20,027 nt of DNA from Reticulitermes lucifugus (taxonomy: Eukaryota > Arthropoda > Insecta > Blattodea > Rhinotermitidae), in contig JAKCWW010002211.1 in assembly GCA_026260175.1 (NCBI GenBank), forward strand, positions 35,203 to 55,229, read 5' to 3'. The position numbers were made by a program, and so were the translations under genes. The notes below the pieces were generated by a model, which was not told where the DNA came from, ran no database searches, and worked only from the letters and a program-made list of their open reading frames with translations. How positions within the stretch are numbered: position 1 is the stretch's first letter; every line of letters starts with the position of its first letter. This document shows, piece by piece, positions 9,786 through 19,610 of the stretch.

Positions 9786-10409
9786 ATTAATGTCATTTGA
9801 AAAATGGGAAACTTACCCGAATTTTACGCCAGTTCTTCGAGAGGTACGTAGTTCCATTTGCCTGTGTTGGAGACTGGCATTAAGCTGCATGAGTCAGTGT
9901 AGTTATACGACAACATTGCTGCAAGTGGCGGTGTCTGTATTGTGTATCTTGTACTGTGTTTTAAAGTAGCCTGACCAATATAGAAGGATGTATGTGTTTA
10001 CTCCTGAACACATATTTACAACTCTGTGTAGAGTTATTTTCATGAACTATACATCAATACAATGTCTCCGAATACAAAACATAGCATAGACTTGAAATAA
10101 GAGCATAGCAAAGAGAAACATCTTGCTGTTAACATGCTCTGCAAGAGCCAGCAAGTGGAAGGAATTAGAAATGGAAATTTTGTCTATAACTTTATGAGTA
10201 CACGGCTGTCCAGGGCAGTAAAACTAAACGTAATTTTTTAAATTTACTTTTGCTAGTATTACACAGTTATTAATTCTTTTAAATAGTCTGCTATGGTATT
10301 AAAATATTCAAGGACTTCTAGAGGATCCTGAGTTTGCTTTCTTCTTATAAAGCGAAATGCGTCAATGCAAAGACCTTAAGTTCCTTCTGAACTTCTTCAC
10401 ACATCAAGT
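9786..10409. other. Spacer, no gene seen
   Basis: AT-rich DNA without notable open frames, repeat termini or tRNA-like boxes. It ends at the first of two 13-bp direct repeats that flank the next element. Confidence 0.5.
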
Positions 10410-10422
10410 AACTGCGCCATTA

Positions 10423-10667
10423 ATACAAGCACAAGCGCCCGAGGCATAGATTGCTTTAATGGCCCTAGGAGATGGTGGTGTTTTTTGTGGTGTGATAATT
10501 TTCACTACAGATACGAAGCTGATTGTGTAAAATACTGGACTCTAGAATTAAGCCAGAACTCAAGGTAGCTGGCAGTTGGTGTTGGGAACGACTGTTATAT
10601 AACGTTTATATGGTACTTTCTTGGTCTGTGTATTTGATATGCTAATAAACCAAAATAATTTAAAACA
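10423..10667 (+). mobile_element. Candidate retroposed insertion of unknown family, flanked by 13-bp repeats
   Basis: The 13-mer AACTGCGCCATTA occurs exactly at 10410-10422 and 10668-10680, bracketing 245 bp. The right end of the bracketed segment reads CTAATAAACC and then an A-rich stretch ending TTTAAAAC, so an AATAAA-type polyadenylation signal and A-rich tail sit next to the right-hand repeat. Together these are the marks of target-primed retroposition of an RNA in plus orientation. I do not recognise the body: it has no clear box A or box B and no long open frame. It could be an unknown SINE, a 5'-truncated LINE 3' UTR, or a retrocopy of a transcript. A chance 13-bp match remains possible. 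Confidence 0.5.
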
Positions 10668-10680
10668 AACTGCGCCATTA

Positions 10681-13336
10681 TTTTCTTCATAAAATGAAAT
10701 TTCAAGAAATCTGAAACTTCAAACTTCCTCAGGTGGACATTTATTACTTTTCATTCTCCAGCCTGGAAACTTACGCGTCCTTCCGCCAATATTAATAGTG
10801 TTTCTACATCTACTGTAGGATTCTTTCCATTTTCTGTCCTATGTAGACGTTCAGTTTGAAATGCTACTCCGGTTACAAAAATTTACTGAGGCAAGAACTT
10901 CCAACAAGATGCTTTTTACATATGTAATTTTCTGCATGCGGCTACAGACCAGTATGGTCCAGGCCCTTCCCCTTTCTGGTTTTTTAAAACTTGTGTATGT
11001 GCATTTGGTAGGACTACTTGGATAAGAGATGAGAACACAGCAATGTCTGTACTTTCACAGGACAATGCAAACACAGGAAACACGAAGACAGAATTTCGTG
11101 CCTTGAGCGAACTCCAGACTCACGCTCCCAATGTTTGTAGATATAGCTTGCTTTGGTATTTGTAAATTTATAAATTATAAATTTAAGTGTCCAGAGTCCC
11201 AAATAGAATAGAAATTGCAGGCCAGAATGTGTACCTGCCAAATACATACGTTTGAGAAGGATAGAATTATATGTTCAAGATGGCACTACACAGAAACTCC
11301 TGGCCACATTTCCTAAGGAGCGTCTGATATAGGTTATAAATGCATTTTGAGTATCCACAGTGCAAACTTGTATTCTCCATTCATTTCTAGGAAAAAATTA
11401 TTTTCTTTTTCGTAGTTTGTAAAATGCGTAAAAATAAATCAGAATTAGATTTTGAGCACTTATAACATACTGTATTTTTCATTGTCTTTTAATTTTGGAT
11501 TTGAACGCAGCGTTATACTCAGCTATATGAGATATCGAGCCCGAAATAAGCAATTCAGTGTCACTTCTCCACAACTGGATCAAGGATTAATTTTAATGCC
11601 CTCCTTTCAAAATTCTTCCCTGAAGAGCAGAATCGAATTGCAGTGGCGTAACACGTTTAGAAAAACACAGAAACACCGTGTGGTCTGGAAATTTTTTTTG
11701 CGGAAAATGTCTGCCGTTCTGAAGTATCTGATGAGGTACAAAGTTTTTCGAGTATGATGAAATGAATATCCATTTACGAGAAATTAAAATGACGATATTG
11801 TGTTTAGCGTGTGTACGTACCGCAGTAACGTGTGCACGTAAGAACACTTAATACAGAAGTCACTCTACATATACGTGCACTAGAGCAATTAAGAGGACAA
11901 GAATTTGCTTGTATAATGAAGTTGCGTTACTCGTTCAGAGTTTCAGAAGTATAATAGAGGTTACATTTATGAAAGAAGCTCATGCATAAAATATCTGCAC
12001 GTTGTGGCCTAAAGCAGAGTTAAGTATCTTTAACTGCATTTAACTATAAAAGTTTCAGTTATTTTACTGCAGATTCTTATTCCATTAAATTACATTATTA
12101 TTATTGTCATGTTGTTGGCAATAGGCATGCGGTCACAATGGTGTTTACACTGTGTACCATTAATTACTTTCCTGAGCATCGCAAGTGTGTCACGGATTAT
12201 TTCCTGCACAGAAAGAATACATATCCACCTTGAAATTAGGGTCCGTATTTCCCTACTCTTCAACTTACGCTATTTATCTGAAGAATTTTGAATTGCCGAA
12301 TTGCAGCTTTTAAGCAGGCCTGTATCTAGTTGAAAATATTTCTCGACACTCGACGGATTTCTTGTCTTGAAATATTATCATTGCTTCGAATACTATCTTT
12401 CGGTTTTGGCAATAAATGTGACTTTTTTCACGTACCGTGTCCCCCAGAAATGATAATCACACGGATTCAAGATAAAGACCTAGCAGGTCACCATCCGCAA
12501 TCATCAGCTTTCGCCGAATACTCCTTCCAGGACAGCCACTGAAAGATTTTCTGTGTGTGTCACAGCCTTATCCTGCCTGCAGCAACTGATTTTACATTTA
12601 CTTCTCTTCTATTGATTCTCTAAACAGTTGTGTCAGAATTAAATGTATATAGTGACAGAAATGTGTAGGGTCCTCTGCTTTTGTGCACACCTATTGCACA
12701 CCAGACTCGACTTCAAACTCAGGCACAGGAACTTGTTGAACTCCATGGGACCTTCGGAACAAGAGTGTCTGTTATTCTGGCTATTTACATTCCCATTAAT
12801 ACAAATCATACCTCATTCAAGAAAAACACGATTTACTGATCAATAAATCAATTGGCTACCAATTCTTGAAACTACCTACAAAATCCACTTGTTGGGTTCC
12901 AATATGGAGGAAAGAGTTCTGCTGTTTTAATTTTACGTTTGTTTAGTTTTGAAAGTTTTCTTGCTCCCTGAGCTCAGGATTTTGATAGCCCAGTTTAAAA
13001 TACCTGACCTTGTAAAATGTTTATGGGTGCTTGTTCACATCGAGTGCCGTATCCTCTCATTTATTTTTGGTTAATATTTAGGTTTCCCTGTTTTCCTTTC
13101 TACAGTACTGAATCTGTCTTTCGAACTGTATTTAATATTATGTATATCGTTCTTTAACAAGGCACGGTTGACGTGGGATATTAACAAAATTCGACGGGAG
13201 TATTGCAAATGAACACTATTTGATGGGCTGAATACATTTCGCACATGCGCTGTGCTACTGCTGTCTAGGACCCATAATATATGTCTGAGAGTCCGTCTCA
13301 CGTTCCAAAACTGATAAGAAAGGGGGTGTGAGTCGG
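10681..13336. other. Long spacer, no gene seen
   Basis: About 2.6 kb. Open frames reach 101 codons (11452-11757, plus) and 92 codons (13071-13349, minus); products are unrecognised and overlap each other on both strands, as chance frames do. A 23-bp palindrome is listed separately. No element termini were identified. Confidence 0.5.
11163..11185. repeat. 23-bp A/T palindrome
   Basis: Two 11-base arms, TAAATTTATAA and TTATAAATTTA, are perfect reverse complements around a single central A. All bases are A or T, so the match is less surprising than its length suggests. Confidence 0.9.
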
Positions 13337-13380
13337 GTCCCTTAAGCAAGCCGAAATCTTAGATTTCTAGGCTTAGGGAC
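13337..13380. repeat. 44-bp imperfect hairpin
   Basis: GTCCCTTAAGC at the left pairs with GCTTAGGGAC at the right with one bulge, and GAAATCT pairs with AGATTTC at the centre around one base. The arms are separated by small bulges (AA on the left side). The loop is too tight for a typical microRNA precursor. It may be a cruciform or the remains of a small palindromic element. Confidence 0.75.
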
Positions 13381-14696
13381 AATATTAGAACTACTATTTG
13401 TATTCTGATGGGTGGCTGTGAGTTAAGGAGTGAGTTTATTGTTAGCTTACATTAAAGTAACGAATGAGCAAGGACAAAACGCTGCAGACAAAGCAGTTTC
13501 TAACCAAATTACTCTTTAGCGAATATTACTCAAGTGAACGATGTATAGAATTCTCCTGTTTCGTAAATCAACTTAGTTGAAATTTGGTACAATTTTTTTT
13601 TTAATTTGCATTCTTTGATAGAAGAAAAAATATGAGTTCTTCATAATGTCGGAAAGCAACTTCAGAGCTTCAGTCTTCTTTGGATAAAATAAATGGCTAA
13701 TACAATGACCAGTCCCGATAAATTTTTCGTGTTCTGAAACACGTATATATGTTTTAAATTGTTAGAAATTGACAAAATATAATTTATGAAATGCGTTCTA
13801 AGCTACATTTTAAATATCTTTATTTTGACTTAAATTACAGAGCTTGCACGCTTAGTTACTCAATATAAAAGTTTCTGCATATTTTTATATTAAGGTTAGA
13901 GCCTGAATGTAACAATAAAACACCGAATGAAAACATACAGTTTGGATTTCACGTCGTAATTTCAAATAGACCTGAATTTTTGAGGGAGATTTATTTTTAT
14001 ATTTTTTCAGGAAGGGGTCAGTAGGCTTCCTAAGTGTAGCTAAAGCGACGTTCACTCTTAATATGTCAGTAAATATTGACTGCTTGCAGAGAAACGAATA
14101 ATGTTTCCATTATAGATCAGAGATGGACAACGTTTGCTCTTCTTGTAGAGAAACGTGTTTCGTGATTCATTTATATCAGATTGGTACTTGTGAAGCTCAT
14201 GTTACCAGAGGGCAATGCAGAGTTAGCATGTACGACCTAAACAGAAACTACAGACTCAAAAACTCCTGCTTAACTACAGGTCCGGAGAATTACAGTGCGT
14301 GAGTGCAGCACGTAACGTGCTTATTGTTGCAGCTACTAAAAGTAACATTATTTGTAACTGAAATGAAATCATAAGCTGTCAGTGGCATATTTAGAGGTTA
14401 CAGATATTTGTATACAATCCGATTTCAAATATTTACAAAAGGGGAGAAAAACTGTTCTTATCTTACAAAATTCAATCACAAAATAGAAGTATATATCCTG
14501 TTTGATGATGGAATCAAATTAATCTACAATTTGTAAAAAATGCTACTAGAATTTTACATTATAATTTATTTTCAAATTATATGTTCAAGAACTTAAAGTT
14601 TTGTGACGTTTGACAAAATTATATTAGCTTTCTCTTCTCTCTTATTCTGACCACTTCTACCTACTCACTGTAAGTGTAGAGGGTTATTGTTGCATC
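13381..14696. other. Spacer, no gene seen
   Basis: AT-rich sequence, including an A/T homopolymer-rich stretch near 13590-13605. No open frame, repeat boundary or RNA gene was identified. Confidence 0.55.
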
Positions 14697-14876
14697 TGAT
14701 CACATTCATTGACACACCACACTCGGTAGGACTCCTCTGGACGAGTGATCAGCCCGACGCAGAGACCCCTACCTGCCAATACACAACACACACAAGAGAC
14801 AGACATCCATGCCCCGGTAGGATTCGAACCCGCCGTGGCCCCAGAACGACGCCTTAGACCGCGCGGCCACTCGGAT
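14697..14876 (-). mobile_element. tRNA-derived SINE, family A (3' end diverged or truncated)
   Basis: On the minus strand the head reads GAGTGGCCGCGCGGTCTAAG (from about 14873), resembling the D-arm and box A of tRNA-Leu/Ser, followed by the B box GGGTTCGAATCC (14831-14820). The body then has CATGGATGTCTGTCTCTTG, GGTCTCTGCGTCGGGCTGAT and GAGTGTGGTGTGTC, shared with the copies at 16324 and 17283. It lacks the 3' hairpin segment (GAAGCCTCGA...GAGGAGGC) found in the other two. The region between the boxes is shorter than in those copies, suggesting a different subfamily. Two minus-strand open frames of 69 and 63 codons cross it; they are by-products of the SINE. I found no exact target duplication. 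Confidence 0.85.
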
Positions 14877-16309
14877 TGTGTTAATCGCATCACAGGAGAC
14901 TTTCAGTAGAACTTCAATGGTGTGGCTTAGAAATGTGTAGGATATTTCGGCAGTTGGCACCTTCCTTATATTCAGAATCCAGTAGCGCTGTAATGTAGCT
15001 ATTCTGTAAAGGCAAATTTGTTTTATGTTTAATTAGGGACCACAAAGTTATGCGAAAGTGCAGGCATAGCTGGGCGATTTTTAATATCGATCCTAGATAG
15101 AAGTTAGTGGTCGGCTTGAAGTTGTGAACGTACGCTGTGTAGGTAGAAACTTATAGTAGGAACTCTGGAAAAGCAACATATTTCCTTTTGTTTGTAAATG
15201 TGTTGTAGCATTACATCCTGTTCTAAAAATTACAGGCAGTTGCAGTGATTTATGGCAGCGATTACAGGCCTTCAGGCTGTATCGATTTCGGTTGTTCCTT
15301 CTTGCTTTATTACTTTAAATACAGTCTGGTATTAAATACACAGTGTATTAGGAAGTAAACCGAGTAATATAGCAAAGGAATATGAAAAAATTGAAATTTG
15401 TATTAGCATGATAATTACATATCTGTAAGCCAAATTCTTCATGAATTCACCTTTTATGCTATAAGCAGATAATTTCTTGACCTTTTTAATTTAATCGTAA
15501 AATTCGTATAAGTTTAAAGAACCATAATTTGACAACGTAAATTTTATTACTGAATAAAATATATTCGCAGTTAAATAACTTTATTATTTGAAATTCCGTG
15601 AACAGTTTTATGTACATAAATATGTCTTGGATAGAGACAAAAAGAGAGACCAACACAAACCTGTGCCGTTTGATCGCATTGCTATCATTTTTATTTCCAG
15701 GTTACTAGATATAGCAAAAAGTATATTAATTCCTACGTACACGGTATCGGATAGAGTAGTAATTCGTTAAGCTGTATGCTTCGCGAAATACATAAAAATA
15801 AATTTTAAAATGTGTTCCATTCCTTATGCAGGCTTGAAATAACAAAATAGGTCATGCACGTGGTTACTGCAAAGAAATGTCGCAGTGTTACGCATTTTCA
15901 TACAAGAAGTGTCCCGGGCCTTGCAAGGACAAAAGCGAGCAAAAAAAGTTCAGATTTACATTGGCAATCTGCATCGATTTCTGAGGCACGCGTAAGCCAA
16001 AATCTACATCAGAATTGAAGAGAGTTCCTGAAACCGACGTACAGTACCTTTCCTTCAGCAGATAAAGGAATAAAATTATAGACTTACTTGGAATGTGAAA
16101 GAGAATTACACAACATACCATAGTCTTTGTACACTTTGTGTGTAAATAATTCCCGCTCATAGAAGCTCTGACATCAGACATTTTGATGCACTCATGTATT
16201 TAAAAATTTCAAGACCCTAATTTTTATTCGTAACATTTGTAATTTTGCGGTATATTAAATTTATTTGCATTACCCTGTAACATTTATTTGTCTTTGGATA
16301 AACATTCTT
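14877..16309. other. Spacer, no gene seen
   Basis: AT-rich sequence with unrecognised open frames of 60 codons (15588-15770, plus) and 97 codons (15888-16181, minus). The right edge abuts the target duplication of the next SINE. Confidence 0.5.
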
Positions 16310-16323
16310 AATATTTAATTACG

Positions 16324-16547
16324 TGGGTCTGCGGCCACTCGCTTGCTGGGATTGCGGGTTCGAATTTCGCCGGGGGCATGGATGTCTGTCTCTTTTGTGT
16401 GTTGTGTTTTGTCAGGTAGAGGTCTCTGCGTCGGACTGACCACTCGTCTAGTGGAGTCCTATCGAGTGTGGTGTGTCTGATTATGATCATGAAGCCTCGA
16501 TAATGAGAAGGCTCTGACCCACTAGGGCCTGTGGCGCCATGGGAATA
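16324..16547 (+). mobile_element. tRNA-derived SINE, family A, 5'-truncated, with perfect target duplication
   Basis: The 224-bp element is bracketed by identical 14-mers AATATTTAATTACG (16310-16323 and 16548-16561). It begins within the tRNA-like head, at GGTCTGCGGCCACTCGCTTG, which aligns to the middle of the head at 17283, so the first 30 bases or so with box A are missing. The B box GGTTCGAATTT (16357-16367) remains. The body carries GGATGTCTGTCTCTT, GGTCTCTGCGTCGGACTGA and GAGTGTGGTGTGTC, then the 3' segment GAAGCCTCGATAATGAGAAG and GGCGCCATGGGAATA. 5' truncation with a long A/T-rich duplication is the mark of LINE-type target-primed insertion. A 60-codon minus-strand open frame crossing it is not a gene. 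With box A gone, this copy should not be transcribed by polymerase III from its own promoter. Confidence 0.93.
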
Positions 16548-16561
16548 AATATTTAATTACG

Positions 16562-16802
16562 CTTTATCATCTACAAAACATGATTATATATGATTATAGA
16601 CATAAAGTATCATAGTGTACTTTGTTCAGTGTTGGGAGCATATTTGGTATTGCTCTAAGTGGCGTTTACTCTTTTGGTTCTAATTTAATCCTCAGCTGAT
16701 TTGCTGTCATTAAATTGACATGTCACTTTTTCATTAATTGGTAGTTTACTAGCATAATAATCAAAAGATCCCGGTTTAAATTTGAAATGCTGAAATTAAA
16801 TT
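16562..16802. other. Short AT-rich spacer
   Basis: Nothing recognisable. It leads into a (TAAA)n run that could be the tail of an older, eroded retroposon, but no SINE body could be recognised upstream of it. Confidence 0.5.
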
Positions 16803-16822
16803 TAAATAAATAAATAAATAAA
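16803..16822. repeat. (TAAA)5 microsatellite
   Basis: Five perfect TAAA units. Such runs often mark retroposon tails in insects, but no matching element or target duplication is seen beside it. Confidence 0.9.
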
Positions 16823-17282
16823 AGTACACTAATAAGACCTTTTTAGTTTATTAATAATTTAGGAGTAGATCCAATTCCCGAAACAACTTGTGTAGACTGA
16901 AACATATACCTCAGGCAAATGGACAGTGACCAACATAACACTGATAAAACAAGAGTGTCATTTGGTGATCGTTGTGGGATCCAAGTGTAATGAATTGGGA
17001 CCACCGTGAGGTGTAGTACCGGGATCTGCACTAAGCGACTATCCAAGATATTTCGCTGCGAGGTTGATGGAAACCACGGCACGTCATGCAAAGTATCCGG
17101 TCTGACGTTGATATTCGGACTTACACCTTCCTGCCATTGTACAGAGTACAACCACTACATCGACTTGCGCAGATATCCTCATTGTTGATACCACCAATTT
17201 GAGGTTGACTAAACAGATCGTAGAGCTCCACTTGAGACACGAGCGGGTGAATATAAATTATGGTATGGTGTATGTTATGAAA
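16823..17282. other. Unexplained GC-richer block before the full-length SINE
   Basis: From about 16960 to 17230 the composition is clearly less A/T-rich than the neighbouring spacer. Open frames occur on both strands: 16843-17151 (minus, 102 codons), 17121-17342 (minus, 73 codons, running into the SINE) and 17006-17188 (plus, 60 codons). I recognise none of the products. The composition suggests a decayed coding fragment or another transposon, but no motif, terminus or duplication supports either. Confidence 0.4.
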
Positions 17283-17530
17283 GCCGATCACAGCGGCCGC
17301 GCAATCTAAGGCGTGGTTCTGCGGCCGTTCGCTTGCTGGCATTGCGTGTTCGAATCCCGCCGGGGATGTGGATGTCTGTCTCTTAAGTGTGTTGTTTATT
17401 GTCCGGTAGAGGTCTCTGCGTTGGGCTGATTACTCTTCCAGAGGAGTCCTACGGAGTGTGATTGTGAAGCCTCGACAATGAGGAGGCCCTGGCCCACTAG
17501 GGACTGTTGCGCCATTGGGAAAAAATAAAG
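17283..17530 (+). mobile_element. tRNA-derived SINE, family A, full length
   Basis: The element starts GCCGATCACAGCGGCCGCGC, giving an intact tRNA-like 5' end, then CAATCTAAGGCG (box A region about 17292-17313) and TGTTCGAATCC (box B, 17347-17357). The body shares GGATGTCTGTCTCTT, GGTCTCTGCGTTGGGCTGA and GGAGTCCTACGGAGTGTG with the other copies, though a stretch before GAAGCC is shortened. Near the 3' end GCCTCGACAATGAGGAGGC can fold into a small hairpin, a plausible recognition site for the partner LINE enzyme (inference). It ends GCGCCATTGGG plus an A-rich tail. The 9-mer GTTATGAAA flanks it at 17274-17282 and 17531-17539. A true tRNA is excluded because no 3' acceptor strand complements GCCGATC. 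Confidence 0.92.
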
Positions 17531-17539
17531 TTATGAAAC

Positions 17540-18240
17540 TTAGCTGGAGGGAGGTGAAAAATCCGAAGAAAAATTGTATGGAATAGCTAAGACCTGAACT
17601 GAGGAAATCCCGCATACAATCCTCTATATACGAGTGCCACTAGTCGTATGACAAAATACACATAAATTCAAAATCACTTTTGCACCAGAAAGCTAAATAT
17701 CAGGGCCTAATTTTCTGTATCAACTTTTTCGCAAGGCTACCGGTTACAATGGCCACGGAATCTAAGGCTGCTTGTACACTGATGGAAGTAAGTCCGGTCT
17801 AGTCGACTAGAGTCGAGTGACGCTAAGGAGTCTTTCTCAGCAGCGTCGTTGTGATTCGGGTTCGATCGGTCAAAGTGTCAGCAACTAAGATGCCCACGAA
17901 CTTGGTACCCAAAAAAACGGGGCCCATCACAGCCAGTACTCTAGACGTCACGAGGTTCGCCGAAGTATTCATGAGTTATTGCACACACTGAATAAAAAGA
18001 AAGCATAACGAGGAGAACGTGTCTATCTGACCTCACGTTTCATCTCAAAAATTACTCGGTCAACATTTTTTAAATTTGGTACTGGATTTCTAAGTTAATT
18101 TAATTTTTATGCATATTTTTCAATATTTGTCCTGCTTTTCCGAAAATACATTGACTTGTATTACATTTCTCAGAAAAATTCATATAGGAGCTATTAGTTC
18201 TACGTGTCCTAAAACGAAACAAATGCTATTAAATTCTACT
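17540..18240. other. Spacer with a tRNA-like remnant and a 14-bp palindrome
   Basis: At 17748-17769 AATGGCCACGGAATCTAAGG resembles the box A region of the SINE heads, and GGGTTCGATCGG at 17858-17869 resembles box B, but they lie about 110 bases apart, roughly twice the normal spacing. Between them is the perfect palindrome TCTAGTCGACTAGA (17798-17811). A SINE head split by a small insertion is one explanation; coincidence is another. The rest of the spacer shows nothing. Confidence 0.4.
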
Positions 18241-18251
18241 ATTTTTATGCA

Positions 18252-18528
18252 GGGGCGGCCGGGATATCATAGGCAGTATAGCGACCCGATATATTTTGGG
18301 CGGCCCAGGATTCGAACCCCGGTGTGGGCAACGTTTTCCGACAAACTGGCCCCCAGGCCTGTCCAGCCTCCTTTAAAATGGGTACCGGCTCTCTTCCCCT
18401 GTAGTAGAGCGGCCGAGTCCTGGTTCTCTGCCCACTCTCCTCTAGCGCCAGGGTCGATTATGGATAAAGCTGCAAATCTACATCCCTTCTGTGCCCGCTT
18501 GGCATGTAACGGGACAGCCTTTACCTTT
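18252..18528 (+). mobile_element. SINE-like element with GGCGGCCGG start and shared 3' tail
   Basis: The element opens with GGGGCGGCCGGG, similar to the AGGCGGCCGGTG with which the element at the right edge of the window begins on its own strand. A B-box-like GGATTCGAACCCC (about 18308-18320) follows. It ends GGCATGTAACGGGACAGCCT then TTACCTTT, aligning with the tail GGCCTGTAATGGGATTGCTT at 37-56 and its continuation. Imperfect flanking repeats ATTTTTATGCA (18241-18251) and ATTTTTCATGCA (18529-18540) agree apart from one extra base, as expected for an aged target duplication. The 277-bp body does not match the tRNA-Leu/Ser-like family. A 156-codon open frame (18109-18579) runs through it and through its flanks; I do not regard it as a gene. 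Confidence 0.68.
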
Positions 18529-18540
18529 ATTTTTCATGCA

Positions 18541-19404
18541 AAATATCCTTCGATATCGTTTATAGAGGCTCATATTTAAAGTAGGCTGTCCGTAATACAC
18601 GGGACAGTGCTCTCTGACTCTGTGCATTATTTATGCAATACTGCTCCTTTTGTAACAATATATTAGACACAAATCTGAATTAAAGAGTAATAAACCAAGA
18701 GACATGCAAAATTGCAAAAGATACATTCGGACAAAATGGGTATTCCATTGGAATACGCCTTTATACGCTAATACCATACTGTCCTCCAATGGCAGCACTG
18801 TCGTAATGGGTATTACACGTCATATAATGCTTCCTACAGCTTGCGTTAAGACCCCTTTGCTCTGTGGAAGACTGTTGCCAGAACTAAGAAAGATTTCAAT
18901 CTGAAACACTTTATGCCGACCAATAGTACTTGACTAAAATATCTGTTGTAACCAGGGAATGTGGCATGTATGCTGAAAGGCTCTCATTTCTCTTTAAAAT
19001 ATAGCAACGATTTCAGTGCCAATTTTCCGTGTTACACCGCAGTCTTCCATGCATGAACGCCTCACAGGTAGTGCAAACTCCGCTGACGTGTTATGTAACT
19101 TGTGTAAATTGATGTTGGCAGCGATTTACAGATTCTCATCAGCATTCCTGATATTTCACGCACTAAAGGAACCCATTCTGTTCTCAGCAACATGAGGTCA
19201 TCTATACTGAGCTCAGAGAATGATGGCAATTTTGAATATGGGAGCATGATGTGTGGTGCGTCACAGTCATAGATGTATTCTTTCTTAGGGTGGAGAACGC
19301 TTGGACAGAATGGCCAAAGGACGTGTAATTCGATTAAGCACTTCATTTTATAGTTTATACATTGTATAAACGGAGGGAACGATTTTACTTTGAAAAGATT
19401 GTTA
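18541..19404. other. Spacer; contains an unrecognised minus-strand open frame
   Basis: Most of a 129-codon minus-strand frame (19062-19451) lies here. Its product includes SELSIDDLMLLRTEWVPLV, which looks more protein-like than other chance frames nearby, but I recognise no family. Its N-terminal part overlaps the dispersed repeat at 19405-19610, which argues against a functional gene. A decayed pseudogene exon is possible. Otherwise there is nothing. Confidence 0.4.
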
Positions 19405-19610
19405 CTCTCTTCTAGAATGTGACGCCATGTGGGCTGGCAGAACTTTATCAACTCTACAGAGGAAATTGCTTAGTATTCTACCCTGAAGAAAGAGTTAATT
19501 TATCCAAAGTCGTTATCAATTTATACCAGAAAACACGGCATCATATCCCACAGGAGATTACTATCCATAACCATCGCCATGAGAAACTCAATACTCACGA
19601 AGTTTTAAGA
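19405..19610 (+). repeat. Dispersed insect repeat with inverted arms
   Basis: The plus-strand reading VTPCGLAELYQLYRGNCL then VFYPEE, and later TRHHIPQEITIHNHRHEKLN, matches in spirit a very common degenerate repeat whose spurious translations appear in many arthropod protein sets (recalled, not searched). It has internal symmetry: GAATGTGACGCCATGT (19415-19430) pairs with the inverse of ACACGGCATCATATCC (about 19533-19548) at 12 of 16 positions, giving a long stem-loop. The 72-codon open frame 19419-19637 is therefore explained as repeat sequence. Ends are approximate and no target duplication was found. It could be a palindromic DNA-transposon derivative or the UTR of a retroelement. Confidence 0.6.

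Noticed and set aside
14684..14960. Two overlapping minus-strand open frames (69 and 63 codons)
   Set aside because: They coincide with the tRNA-derived SINE, whose spurious translation is familiar from insect gene sets.
17283..17357. Possible functional tRNA-Leu or tRNA-Ser gene
   Set aside because: Box A and box B are present, but there is no 3' acceptor strand complementary to the 5' end and the sequence runs on into the SINE body. The same holds for the heads at 8486-8559 and 14820-14876.
18109..18579. 156-codon plus-strand open frame, the longest in the window
   Set aside because: It is made of a SINE-like element (18252-18528) plus AT-rich flanks. The product has no recognisable domain and changes character at the element's edges.
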